Assembly: GCA_020725805.1 (NCBI GenBank)
Contig: DYEF01000036.1
Coordinates: 1-10,333, forward strand
Direction: 5' to 3'
DNA: 10,333 nucleotides
DNA from: Bdellovibrio sp.
GTDB taxonomy: Bacteria > Myxococcota > SpSt-1050
The notes below the pieces were generated by a model. It was not told the origin of the DNA, did not search any database, and saw only the letters and a program-made list of their open reading frames with translations. The first letter of the stretch is position 1; every line of letters begins with the position of its first letter. This document shows positions 1-8,161 of this stretch, piece after piece. The translations under genes and the position numbers were made by a program.

Positions 1-192
1 ACTCTAAAAATACCAAAATTTTGGGGTATATTCAGATAAATAGAGCATTATATCGGAATCTCCTGCAAAACGGATTTTGAACGTGTGAATAAAATTTATC
101 AGACAAACAGACACCAAGACCATCCCCTGTTCTTTCAGGGAGTACGGTTCTTCTGATTATTATTTATACAGACAAATGCCTGAAATATTTCC

Positions 193-221
193 TTGTTTAA
201 TGAAATAATATGATATATTAA
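193..221 (+). promoter_or_regulatory. Candidate sigma70-type promoter for plsB
   Basis: TTGTTT (193-198) is followed, after a 17-nt spacer, by TATTAA (216-221) in very AT-rich DNA about 70 bases before the plsB start. Both hexamers are imperfect matches to TTGACA/TATAAT, and AT-rich DNA gives such matches by chance. This is inference from spacing and position only. Confidence 0.25.
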
Positions 222-241
222 CCTGTTTCATATAGATAAGT

Positions 242-267
242 GGTGTTTCTCTTCGTGAGAAATTACC
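242..267 (+). promoter_or_regulatory. Hairpin in the plsB 5' leader
   Basis: TTTCTC (246-251) pairs perfectly with GAGAAA (257-262) around the 5-nt loop TTCGT. The stem can extend across a small internal loop with GGT (242-244) pairing to ACC (265-267). The hairpin ends 22 bases before the plsB ATG, in a leader with no Shine-Dalgarno sequence, so it could influence ribosome access or mRNA stability. No U-tract follows that would make it a standard terminator. The pairing is directly visible; any regulatory role is inferred. Confidence 0.35.
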
Positions 268-289
268 GTTTTACAAAAAATCAATAATT

Positions 290-2890
290 ATGGCAGAGAT
301 AAAAGATACAGTATATAAACCCGATATAAACAAGTTTCCCATACCTGATGCAATGCACAATGAATACGGATTTCTTATCAGGTGGATATTCAACAGATTC
401 TTTTCCAGAATAAAATTTGACGAGACAGAAGTGGATAAAATCAGAAATGCAGCCCGAGCTGGTACAGTTGTATACACAATGCTCTCCCGTTCCTTTCTTG
501 CCTTTTTGTATCTGAATTTTGTCTTTTCCAGACTGGGTCTTCCTCTTGCCAGATTTGTAAACGGGCTCAGATTGTGGCTTTACCAGCCGATATCAAAACT
601 ATTCAGACTCAGTAGAATAAACATAAAGGGTGTTACAGGCAAACCATCCGAGCTGAAAAACAGGCTGAACCTGCTCACACTTGCAGGCGAATCCTCTCTG
701 ATATTCCTGCGCAAACCAAGGTTCATAATAAGACCAAATGTATTCTATGACATAGATTACATTGAGACTCTCATTGAAACCCAGAGAGACTGTGAGAAAC
801 CGGTTATTCTTATTCCGCTGCTTATCGCATATCAGAAAAAACCTTCTAAGGAGAAACAGGGATTTCTGGACATAATACTCGGGGAGAGAGATTCTCCCAC
901 ATTTTTGAGGGAAATATTTACTCTGCTCTTCTATCACAGGAGCGGAGAGGTAAGAGTAGGTGAACCAATCAATATCCGCGACGTCTTAAACGAGATGCAG
1001 GACAGAAGTACCGATGCGATTTCGAGAAGAATTAGATATCTGATTTATAAGAATATCACTCGGGAAAAAACCGCCCTCACCGGACCGGTCAAAAGAGAAC
1101 CGGAATCGATAGGAAAACTCCTTATCAATGATTCCATTGTGGTCGATACCATACAAAGACTCTCACAAGAAAAGAAGATAAGTAAGAGTCATCTCGAGAG
1201 ACGGGCAGAAAAAATTATCAAAAGAATGGCCTGTAATCTGGACTATAATTATATCCGTTTCTTTGACATTACACTCAAGGCCGTCTGGAAGATTACTGAT
1301 ATCAAAGTTGAATACAACAGTGACGGTATCGAAAAACTAAGGGAGACATTGCGGAGAGGACCTGTTGTGCTCTGTCCGATGCACCGCTCGCACGTAGATT
1401 ACCTGATCGTCTCCCAGATTCTTTACAACAATGATATAATTGTACCTCATATTGCAGCAGGTGATAATCTGGCCTTCTGGCCGATGGGACATATTTTCAG
1501 AAAGTCAGGGGCTTATTTCATCAGAAGGACATTTAAGGGAGATGATTTATATATCAGCATCTTCAAGGCATATATGAAGAGGCTTCTTAAAGACGGATGG
1601 ACACAGGAGTTCTTCATTGAGGGGACCAGAAGCCGCACAGGTAAGACATTGCAGCCAAAATTCGGATTACTGACATATATGGTTGACGCATACCTTGACG
1701 GAGCCTGTGATGACATATTCTTTGTCCCGATTTCGATTCTTTATGAAAAAGTCATTGAGTCAGGCTCATATATGAAAGAGCTTTTAGGCAGTGAAAAATC
1801 GAAGGAGGACTTCAAAGGACTTGTCAAGACAACCGGTGTGCTGACCTCCAAATACGGAAATATTTATGTGCAGTTTGGTGACCCTATATCAATAAAGCAG
1901 TTTCTCTTTGAGAGAGGACATACAACGCCCTATACGGATGAAGAAAGCAAAAAGGAAGATATTCTTGCCTTAGGTTACAGGATTACATACGAGATTAACC
2001 AGATTGCTACCGTTTCACCGTCAGGACTCGTATGTGCAATAATACTTTCAGACAACAGAAGATGGTTCTCTCTCGAAGAGATAGAGGAATATGCCAGATT
2101 CCTTCTGAACATAGTAAAGAAAAGAAAAGATATCAAAATTGCATCAGTGCTCAATAACCTCGGCGAGGCGATTTCTCAGACTCTAAACAGATTCATAAAT
2201 GACAAGACCGTCTCAGTAAAAGAGAATCAGGAAGGAAAATACCTCTACCGTGCATCGGAAAACAAGAGATTTATTCTGGATTACTATAAAAACGGTTTTA
2301 TACATTTTACACTCAATATCTCGATTGCCTCTGCATCAATACTCACATTCAGGGATTACAGGTGTACGAAAAATCAGATACTCGAAATATCAAAGAGACT
2401 CAGAGATATTCTGAAAAATGAATTTATATTCAGGGTAAACGTGGATTTCGAGACCGAATTTGCCGAATCCTTTCAGCTCGCACTTGATATGGGATTTATC
2501 CGCACTGAGAAAGAAGATATAATCCTGAATCAGGAATATACCGAATATGCAAAATTATTATCAAGTTTTTTGACCTCTCTTCTGGAATCATACCTTATTA
2601 CAGCCGAATATATTCAGAATCTGAACGCCGCAGAAACCGACAAAAAATCGCTTATACGCAAAATACAGTCTTATGGCCTTTCAATGTATGACCGCGCAAA
2701 GATAAAAAATCTGGAGTCTGTATCAAAAGTTACAATAGAAAATGCCGTTGACTATCTTATGTCACAGGGGATATTGAAAAGGACTGATACAGAGAAGAAA
2801 GTGCCTGTTTTATCATACATATCCGATGAAAATACTGCAGCAAAGCTCACACAACTTCAGAGAGACATAAAAACATTTCTGCTTTACTGA
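290..2890 (+). CDS. plsB: Glycerol-3-phosphate 1-O-acyltransferase (PlsB)
   Basis: Catalyses the first step of phospholipid synthesis, acylating sn-glycerol-3-phosphate at position 1 with acyl-CoA or acyl-ACP; the E. coli enzyme sits at the inner membrane. All four GPAT motifs are visible in order. Motif I is HRSHVD (H365-D370, the HX4D catalytic pair). Motif II is GAYFIRRTFKGD from residue 407. Motif III is FIEGTRSRTGK (about 442-452, glycerol-phosphate binding). Motif IV is FFVPISILYE (about 477-486). The surrounding text (PHIAAGDNLAFWPMG) closely matches the E. coli enzyme. At 866 aa it is longer than E. coli PlsB (about 807 aa), mostly through some 60 extra residues before motif I. Residues 60-95 are hydrophobic and could form a membrane-associated segment. 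The ATG has no recognisable Shine-Dalgarno, but the next in-frame Met (residue 22) has none either, so the first start is kept. The 3' end overlaps the convergent radical SAM gene by 7 bp. The family call is very secure. Confidence 0.96.
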   Translation: MAEIKDTVYKPDINKFPIPDAMHNEYGFLIRWIFNRFFSRIKFDETEVDKIRNAARAGTVVYTMLSRSFLAFLYLNFVFSRLGLPLARFVNGLRLWLYQPISKLFRLSRINIKGVTGKPSELKNRLNLLTLAGESSLIFLRKPRFIIRPNVFYDIDYIETLIETQRDCEKPVILIPLLIAYQKKPSKEKQGFLDIILGERDSPTFLREIFTLLFYHRSGEVRVGEPINIRDVLNEMQDRSTDAISRRIRYLIYKNITREKTALTGPVKREPESIGKLLINDSIVVDTIQRLSQEKKISKSHLERRAEKIIKRMACNLDYNYIRFFDITLKAVWKITDIKVEYNSDGIEKLRETLRRGPVVLCPMHRSHVDYLIVSQILYNNDIIVPHIAAGDNLAFWPMGHIFRKSGAYFIRRTFKGDDLYISIFKAYMKRLLKDGWTQEFFIEGTRSRTGKTLQPKFGLLTYMVDAYLDGACDDIFFVPISILYEKVIESGSYMKELLGSEKSKEDFKGLVKTTGVLTSKYGNIYVQFGDPISIKQFLFERGHTTPYTDEESKKEDILALGYRITYEINQIATVSPSGLVCAIILSDNRRWFSLEEIEEYARFLLNIVKKRKDIKIASVLNNLGEAISQTLNRFINDKTVSVKENQEGKYLYRASENKRFILDYYKNGFIHFTLNISIASASILTFRDYRCTKNQILEISKRLRDILKNEFIFRVNVDFETEFAESFQLALDMGFIRTEKEDIILNQEYTEYAKLLSSFLTSLLESYLITAEYIQNLNAAETDKKSLIRKIQSYGLSMYDRAKIKNLESVSKVTIENAVDYLMSQGILKRTDTEKKVPVLSYISDENTAAKLTQLQRDIKTFLLY

Positions 2891-3774
2891 CTGATATATT
2901 TTCCGGCCAGATTCCTTATTTCGCTGAGTAGCCGGCTTTTGTCTGCGGCATAATCCGGTGCCACAATAAATCTTCTGCCTGCATCGGTTGTCAGACGGTG
3001 AACCACTATTCTGTTTTTCAGATTCCGGAAAAATACTTCATACAATCTAAGGAGTGATTCTTCTGAAGGCGGAACAAACTCACCACTTAAATACATATTC
3101 TGAAGCGGTGTATCCTTCAGAACGACAATATTGTGTATCTTGACCCCCGAAATCATATTATCTCCCATCCAGAGAGAGAGTCTGCGGATATCATCTTCCG
3201 TATCATTCATAAGTCCGAGTATAATATGTGCCACGGTATGGATATCAAACCTGCTCAGTCTCTTAAACGTCTCCTCAACTACCCTTACGTCGTGCCCTCT
3301 GTTGATTATATTCAGGGTCTTCTCATTGATACTCTGAACACCGATTTCAACCATAAGAAATGTCTCTTTTGAGAGCTCTTCAAAAAACCTGTAGAATCTG
3401 TCACTTATACAATCTGCCCTCGTGCCGATTGAGACACCTGCGACACCATCGACCTTAATGACCTCTCTGACTGCATCCATAATATTTTCTTCATCACCAT
3501 ATGTACCTGTATTATCCTGAAGATATGCAATAAACTTTTCTGCTTTATACTTTCTCCGGACTATCTCAATACCGGATTTTATCTGCTCACAGGGACTCAT
3601 ACCTTTTTTGTAGGAAAAGGGTACGAGCTCTTGCCCGTTGCAGAATATACAACCACCTGATGAAATTTTTCCATCTCTGTTCGGGCATGTATTGTTGAGT
3701 CTGAAACTTACCTTGTGAACCCTTCTGCCGAATCTGTTTTTCAGAAAATCACTTAAATAGATTATATTACCCAT
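2884..3774 (-). CDS. Radical SAM protein, YhcC/TIGR01212 family
   Basis: A 296-aa radical SAM protein of the family that includes E. coli YhcC, whose physiological reaction is not established. The cluster-binding cysteines appear as C30-X11-C42-X2-C45 within CPNRDG...GGCIFC, the hallmark of this subfamily rather than the usual CX3CX2C. Further family features follow: an EIGVQSINEKTL segment, an HIILGLMNDTEDD segment, and KIHNIVVLKDTPL. These resemble the SAM-binding barrel of elongator-protein-3-like enzymes. Length is near the family norm (about 300 aa). The start ATG lies 8 bp inside the end of nfo, with weak purine-rich sequence (GAGAG) ahead, so translation is probably coupled. It is the last gene of the minus-strand run, and its TAA lies inside the convergent plsB. 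Family assignment is strong; substrate unknown. Confidence 0.9.
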   Translation of the reverse strand: MGNIIYLSDFLKNRFGRRVHKVSFRLNNTCPNRDGKISSGGCIFCNGQELVPFSYKKGMSPCEQIKSGIEIVRRKYKAEKFIAYLQDNTGTYGDEENIMDAVREVIKVDGVAGVSIGTRADCISDRFYRFFEELSKETFLMVEIGVQSINEKTLNIINRGHDVRVVEETFKRLSRFDIHTVAHIILGLMNDTEDDIRRLSLWMGDNMISGVKIHNIVVLKDTPLQNMYLSGEFVPPSEESLLRLYEVFFRNLKNRIVVHRLTTDAGRRFIVAPDYAADKSRLLSEIRNLAGKYISQ

Positions 3775-4627
3775 CTCTCAGACTCTTCAAAAGTTCGATA
3801 TTTATACTGTCGTAACTTATGCCATCTTCCCTCATCTCCTTAGGTGTCTCGAGAATCGCAATGGCATTCCCAAGCCTGAGGTCTTTCAGAATCGTCCTGA
3901 ATACCGATATGTCTATTTTTCCTTTCCCGATATGTTCGTGCCTGTCCTTTCTGGTTGCCAGTTCTGCCTTACTGTCGTTCAGATGACAGACGAGTACCTT
4001 CCCGACTCCGATTTTGCTGTCTATCTCCCTAATAAGTCTTTCATACTCCGTATTGTCATTGATATTATAACCGGCACCAAAGAGATGTGCGGTATCGATA
4101 CATACAGCCGCATTAATTATTTTATCCGATTTTGTCAATATCTCCGCTATCTCGTCCAGAGTAGAACCTATCTGGCCACCGGAACCGGCTGTTGTCTCAA
4201 AAGCCACTCTGACATCTGTATCTCCGGTCTTATCCCTGACATTCTTCAGACCATCGATTATCTTCTGAATCCCGACCTCAACTCCGTAACCTTTGTGGGA
4301 ACCCGGATGCATAACATATATATCAATACCAAGGCTCTTGCATATCAACAGTTCCTCCGCCATAAGCGAGACTGACCTCTTTACCGTCGTCCTGTTATCA
4401 CTTGCAAGATTAATCAGATATGAGCTGTGTGCAACTACCTTTTTTACAGAGACCGAGGTCTCAAGTCTTCTCCTGAAATCTTCTGCCTCTTCTTCTGTAA
4501 CAACCTTCCTGTTCCAGCTCAGATTCTGCCTCACAAATATCTGAACGGCCTCTGCTCCCGCTCCTTCTCCCTCTTCTATGGCCGCCGAATAACCGCCACT
4601 AATACTTGTGTGAATGCCGATAAGCAT
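3767..4627 (-). CDS. nfo: Endonuclease IV (AP endonuclease, Nfo)
   Basis: A cytoplasmic base-excision-repair enzyme that cleaves 5' of abasic sites and trims blocked 3' ends, using a trinuclear zinc site in a TIM barrel. At 286 aa it is almost exactly the length of E. coli Nfo (285 aa). All nine expected metal ligands can be read off: H67, H107, E144, D178, H181, H215, D228, H230 and E260. They sit in family contexts such as VMHPGSHKG, AFETTAG, CIDTAHLFGAGY, CHLNDSK, DRHEHIGKG and ILETPKE. The start overlaps the stop of the upstream barrel-protein gene as TGATG (1-bp overlap), and only a weak AGAG lies ahead, consistent with translational coupling. It may be active as predicted, since no key residue is missing. 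Its presence among envelope genes is a matter of shared transcription; no functional link is evident. Confidence 0.97.
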   Translation of the reverse strand: MLIGIHTSISGGYSAAIEEGEGAGAEAVQIFVRQNLSWNRKVVTEEEAEDFRRRLETSVSVKKVVAHSSYLINLASDNRTTVKRSVSLMAEELLICKSLGIDIYVMHPGSHKGYGVEVGIQKIIDGLKNVRDKTGDTDVRVAFETTAGSGGQIGSTLDEIAEILTKSDKIINAAVCIDTAHLFGAGYNINDNTEYERLIREIDSKIGVGKVLVCHLNDSKAELATRKDRHEHIGKGKIDISVFRTILKDLRLGNAIAILETPKEMREDGISYDSINIELLKSLRDG

Positions 4628-5397
4628 CAGAATCTCTTGTTATAATACAGATTAAGCCCGCTCCCGTATCTCTCACAGAATTTGTCGTCGTATAATGGAA
4701 TGCTCAGAGTGACATATACCGTATTCAGTTCGTCGACAAGAAATCTTACGCCCGGATTAAGATAGATATTCGAGATGCCGCCAGAGACATCCCTGAAAAG
4801 CAATATATCCGACAGGACACTCAGTCTTTCTTTCTCAAAATAGTATTCGAGTTTCAATTCTAGGGAAAATCCAGAATTTGCCCGGGTAATATACAGTCCG
4901 CTGTACTTAATCTTATCTGATAGAGACTGATAATACTGAAGATTGAGACCTGCTGAAAGGCCGCCTATAATTTTTTTGAAAATCAGGACGTAAAATGACA
5001 GGTTGTTTCTGAGTTCATTCTGCGGATTCGAACCCAGATTCAGCGCCGGCGTAAACTGAATCCCGCTCTGCAATACCGTATTATCAAACCCGAAAAGATA
5101 TCCCGCATCCAGCAAGACAGTATCGAGCATAATATCGTCCTTTGTATCATCCGGATTGATGACCAGCGGGAGTACCAAATGGAAAACAAAATTATTGTAA
5201 TTATACGTTGCACCTGCAAAAAGTGGTGTTAAAGTGGTTTCGGACCCCCTGTATCCTTTTTCATCAGGCATATTTCTGGGCATCAGCCCGACTACAAATC
5301 CGCTCTTATCCTCCGGATATCTCAGTGTAAAACTCATATCATCTGCAAAGAGATGAAGTGAAAACAATACAAACAGGACGATACAAAATCCTTTCAT
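4627..5397 (-). CDS. Exported beta-barrel-like protein of unknown function
   Basis: Not recognised as a named family. The 256-aa product begins with a classic Sec signal peptide (MKGFCIVLFVLFSLHLFA, probable cleavage before DD at residues 19-20) and has no lipobox. The mature part (about 238 aa) consists of alternating polar/hydrophobic stretches broken by short turns. It has many Tyr/Asn/Leu-rich strands such as ATYNYNNFVFHLVLPLVI, and it ends in ...NLYYNKRF. A C-terminal Phe after an amphipathic strand is the usual BAM-recognition signature of outer-membrane barrels, so a small (perhaps 10-12 strand) outer-membrane barrel is the best inference. AAGGAG (5405-5410 on the plus-strand coordinates) lies 7 nt before the ATG and is one of the clearest ribosome sites in the operon. 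The start overlaps lipA by 4 bp (ATGA). Substrate and role cannot be told from sequence. Confidence 0.8.
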   Translation of the reverse strand: MKGFCIVLFVLFSLHLFADDMSFTLRYPEDKSGFVVGLMPRNMPDEKGYRGSETTLTPLFAGATYNYNNFVFHLVLPLVINPDDTKDDIMLDTVLLDAGYLFGFDNTVLQSGIQFTPALNLGSNPQNELRNNLSFYVLIFKKIIGGLSAGLNLQYYQSLSDKIKYSGLYITRANSGFSLELKLEYYFEKERLSVLSDILLFRDVSGGISNIYLNPGVRFLVDELNTVYVTLSIPLYDDKFCERYGSGLNLYYNKRF

Positions 5398-6239
5398 ATC
5401 TCCACTCCTTTATACTGCTCCTCTGCACTATAGGAACTTCTCACATATCTTCCCGAAAAGACATAATCAATCCCGCTCAGGACTGCAAGGTCTTTTAACC
5501 TTTCGAATTCCTCATCAGAGTAGTATTTCACGACATCAATGTTTGACTTTGAAGGTTTCAGGTACTGCCCTATTGTGAGCATTCTTACACCGCATACAGC
5601 AAGATCTGAAAATAATTCTTTTAGTTCAGTTGTCTCTTCACCGAATCCCACAATTACCCCGCTTTTTGTAAAAAAACCCCTTTTAGAAAAGTACCGCAAT
5701 AATTCAAGAGACCTCTCATAATCTGCCTCGGGTCTTACAACAGGATATAACGACCTTACTGTCTCCATATTATGATTGAGCACATCAATATCCAGTCCTG
5801 CAATTATATCATAAGCCTCTTTATTTCCTTTGAAGTCCGGAATCAGAAGTTCAATTCTGATATCAGGGCATGACTCTCTCAACCTGTTTACCACCTTTTC
5901 GTAGATATCTGCTCCTCCAAGCGGCAAATCATCCCTTGTGACAGAAGTTATGACCACATACTTTATCCCCAGCGACAGAACAGCATCTCTGATTCTCTCG
6001 GGTTCGAGATAATCTATCTTATCAGGTTCATAGTGTCTCACCGAACAGAATCTGCAACCACGCGTACAACCATCTCCCATAATAAGAAATGTGGCCCTTT
6101 TCTTCGACATACACTCACAGATATTCGGACACCTGGCCTCCTCACAGATAGTATGCAAACCACCGGCTCTCAGAATCCTTATCACATCATTGATCTGACC
6201 AAGCCTTATTTTCCGTTTAATATTATTCTGTCCGCTCAT
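5394..6239 (-). CDS. lipA: Lipoyl synthase (LipA)
   Basis: A radical SAM enzyme inserting two sulfurs into octanoyl groups on lipoyl domains (pyruvate/2-oxoglutarate dehydrogenase E2, GcvH). The auxiliary [4Fe-4S] cluster ligands are C32-X4-C37-X5-C43 (ICEEARCPNICEC). The radical SAM cluster ligands are C58-X3-C62-X2-C65 (GCTRGCRFC). The C-terminal RSSYSAEE (from residue 267) supplies the conserved RSSY serine that ligates the auxiliary cluster. Other family signatures are VVITSVTRDDLPLGGA, NHNMETV, KSGVIVGFGEE and LTIGQYLKPS. At 281 aa it is shorter than E. coli LipA (321 aa), mainly at the N-terminus, which is common in other bacteria; all catalytic cysteines remain. No Shine-Dalgarno precedes the ATG, which overlaps the stop of the preceding lipoprotein gene as ATGA, so coupled translation is likely. 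No lipB, lplA or lipoyl-domain gene is within the window. Confidence 0.97.
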   Translation of the reverse strand: MSGQNNIKRKIRLGQINDVIRILRAGGLHTICEEARCPNICECMSKKRATFLIMGDGCTRGCRFCSVRHYEPDKIDYLEPERIRDAVLSLGIKYVVITSVTRDDLPLGGADIYEKVVNRLRESCPDIRIELLIPDFKGNKEAYDIIAGLDIDVLNHNMETVRSLYPVVRPEADYERSLELLRYFSKRGFFTKSGVIVGFGEETTELKELFSDLAVCGVRMLTIGQYLKPSKSNIDVVKYYSDEEFERLKDLAVLSGIDYVFSGRYVRSSYSAEEQYKGVEI

Positions 6240-8161
6240 TTATAAACAGTGCTTGAATTGGGGTCCAGATCCCTCGATGAGAACTGCCAGATGGCTCTTG
6301 AACCTGTGTAGACAATGAGACCGTAATACCTGTTTATATCCACGATATCCCTGACAACTTTAAGACTTACAGGGGTAATCATCTTCTCTTCAGGAGCAAA
6401 ACCGTACGGATTGATGAAGATATCCGAAAAGAATTTCATACCTCTTACAGAGGTATTCTTTCCTGATTTCAGGGTAAATCTGAGGTGTGAAAAACCCTTC
6501 TCATCAGTCAGATTGAATGTCTGATTTTCATAGGCGCGTCCAAGAAAGCCATAACCATCTATATAGACAGTCCATCCATTTTCAGGTCTTATTATAAAGT
6601 AATAACTCAGGAGACAGTCTTCTTTTGGCAGACTTCCGTCGATTCCGATCCCCTCTGGGGAAACAGAGAGTATTCTGAATTCATTTCTCTCAACAAGACT
6701 TCCGTCATCACAATTCTTAAGTGGGTTTCCGTTTATATCCCTTAAATCAAGTATATCCGAATCAGTGATATTGAAATTTTCAAAGCCACTCAGGTCAGGC
6801 ACAAACCTGCCACCTGTAATCTTCCCCGTACCTTCAACGACTGCACCTTCATATGTAATCTGAATCTTCCTTCCGTACATATTTGACCTGAAGAGACGGG
6901 AGATACCTATGCCAAAATTTCTCTCCGAATTATCCCATTTGTCGATATAAGGATATTCTGCAAGTCCCTGCTCGTTGTAACTGAGTATCTTCTCCCCTAT
7001 CTGCAAAAGCGGTCTTGAAACGGTAGGCTGGGTGATTTCATTCTCTACCGGAAGGTTATACCATCCTTTCAGATAGCAGGGAACCTTCGGTTTATCGGAA
7101 TCAGCCTCTTCGCAAAGCGAACAGCCGTCTGCATCCAGAGCAAAGACATTTCCCTGTGTATTGACCACAAATGCCACACTCCCCCTGCAACCTCTCTCAT
7201 CCGGGAGGGAATTAATTACTCCTCCGAGGTCGGTATCCGGGGAAAAGGCCATATCCCTCACATAGGATGTCTGAAACGGCTGAATCCCGGTTTTGCCGAA
7301 AATGGATTCAGGAAGAACAGACAGAATATTCCTTGAAGAAATATCAAAGACCGAGAACCTGTTATTGACAGTGTCCACCAGATACAATCTCGAGTTATTC
7401 AGACGAATGAGGTCCGGGACGAGCGGCGCCGACACATAGGATATTCCCTGAGCAGATATATTCAGAATCACGAACCGGCTTTCATTTTTTGAACCGGCAT
7501 AAATTTCATCTCCGTCACCTGCTACTGCAATTACGGACGGAACGATATCCAATGAAATATCATACAACAACTTTCCTGCATCAGTGTTTACTGCCCCGCT
7601 TTCAGTCTTCTCATCAACATCAAATATCTTTATTCTGCCTTCTAATGAGTCATCTGTACCGGTTACTATGAGAAATTCCTTCTTAAGGACCCTGTTGTAA
7701 ACAACCTTCATATCAGAGACATAAAGTCCAAGGTCTTTTCTTACTGGTCCCGACTCATCCGAATAACGTACTGCACCGTCTTTATATTCACAGAATCCCC
7801 GTTCAGTAAGACTGACCGTATCGATAACCGAGACTGTTTTGTCGAGATAATTCAGGACAAACAACCTCTTCTGAGACCTGTCAGCCGATAATTTGGTCGG
7901 ATATCTGCCTACCGGTATTCTCAAAGGAAAGTACGGGACTTCCGATTCCACAAATTTTCTGAGAGACAAATTAATCGGGAAGACTGCATTCTCAAAAGAA
8001 TCTGTGACAAAACCATAAAGGAGCGGAACCGAATCAGTGTCAATAAAAGGGACGGCAACCTCAATATCCTGAGGTTCGGACATACTCCCCATAAGACGAC
8101 TCGTCGAACTCGTACAGGAGAACACTAAACAAACAACAAACAGTACCAGAATCCTTTTCAT
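6236..8161 (-). CDS. Large lipoprotein with YVTN-type beta-propeller repeats
   Basis: A 641-aa lipoprotein of unknown function. The signal peptide MKRILVLFVVCLVFSC ends in a lipobox with C16 as the predicted lipidated residue; Phe at -2 is atypical but tolerated. Residues 84-115 (VGRYPTKL...KRLFVLNYLDKTVSVIDT) are a textbook YVTN/surface-layer-type propeller blade. Weaker blades follow near 160-182, 207-235, 255-275 and 326-343, so the first 350 residues probably form a propeller. The region after about 400 reads like beta-sandwich modules (GKITGGRFVPDLSGF, FILSVSPEG-like strands) with no match I can name. Extra cysteines at 325, 347, 350 and 362 could form disulfides in the periplasm or on the surface; CSLCE is not a heme motif. 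AAGGG/GGAGAAGGG precedes the ATG, and the start overlaps the upstream lipoprotein stop as TGATG. It is probably an envelope partner of that neighbour. Confidence 0.88.
   Translation of the reverse strand: MKRILVLFVVCLVFSCTSSTSRLMGSMSEPQDIEVAVPFIDTDSVPLLYGFVTDSFENAVFPINLSLRKFVESEVPYFPLRIPVGRYPTKLSADRSQKRLFVLNYLDKTVSVIDTVSLTERGFCEYKDGAVRYSDESGPVRKDLGLYVSDMKVVYNRVLKKEFLIVTGTDDSLEGRIKIFDVDEKTESGAVNTDAGKLLYDISLDIVPSVIAVAGDGDEIYAGSKNESRFVILNISAQGISYVSAPLVPDLIRLNNSRLYLVDTVNNRFSVFDISSRNILSVLPESIFGKTGIQPFQTSYVRDMAFSPDTDLGGVINSLPDERGCRGSVAFVVNTQGNVFALDADGCSLCEEADSDKPKVPCYLKGWYNLPVENEITQPTVSRPLLQIGEKILSYNEQGLAEYPYIDKWDNSERNFGIGISRLFRSNMYGRKIQITYEGAVVEGTGKITGGRFVPDLSGFENFNITDSDILDLRDINGNPLKNCDDGSLVERNEFRILSVSPEGIGIDGSLPKEDCLLSYYFIIRPENGWTVYIDGYGFLGRAYENQTFNLTDEKGFSHLRFTLKSGKNTSVRGMKFFSDIFINPYGFAPEEKMITPVSLKVVRDIVDINRYYGLIVYTGSRAIWQFSSRDLDPNSSTVYK

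Larger units (their letters stand above)
1..289. other. Non-coding leader region upstream of plsB
   Basis: No open reading frame, tRNA or rRNA is recognisable in this 289-base AT-rich stretch. It contains a perfect 12-bp palindrome (13-24, CCAAAATTTTGG). It also contains a small stem-loop with arms CCCTG (125-129) and CAGGG (136-140) around a 6-nt loop. That stem-loop could be the remnant or terminator of a gene to the left, but it lacks a clear U-tract. The promoter candidate and hairpin nearest plsB are listed separately. Confidence 0.6.

Noticed and set aside
13-24. Perfect palindrome CCAAAATTTTGG as an operator
   Set aside because: It lies at the window edge, far from the plsB start, and a 12-bp AT-rich palindrome in such DNA is weak evidence by itself.
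125-140. Small stem-loop CCCTG/CAGGG as an intrinsic terminator or structured RNA
   Set aside because: The stem is only 5 bp, no U-tract follows, and no upstream gene end is visible in the window, so it is only mentioned in the leader entry.
599-937. 112-codon open frame on the minus strand inside plsB
   Set aside because: It is antisense to a well-supported enzyme and has no motif, signal peptide or ribosome site.
3932-4375. 147-codon open frame on the plus strand inside nfo
   Set aside because: Nfo on the other strand has all nine metal ligands and full length; the antisense frame has no ribosome site or recognisable domain.
5394-6239. LipA as truncated or inactive because it is about 40 residues shorter than the E. 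coli enzyme
   Set aside because: Both cysteine clusters and the C-terminal RSSY are intact, and shorter N-termini are common in this family.
7075-7125. CSLC and nearby cysteines in the large lipoprotein as a possible heme c or iron-sulfur site
   Set aside because: CSLCE lacks the histidine of CXXCH, and the spacing fits no known cluster motif; disulfides are a simpler reading.
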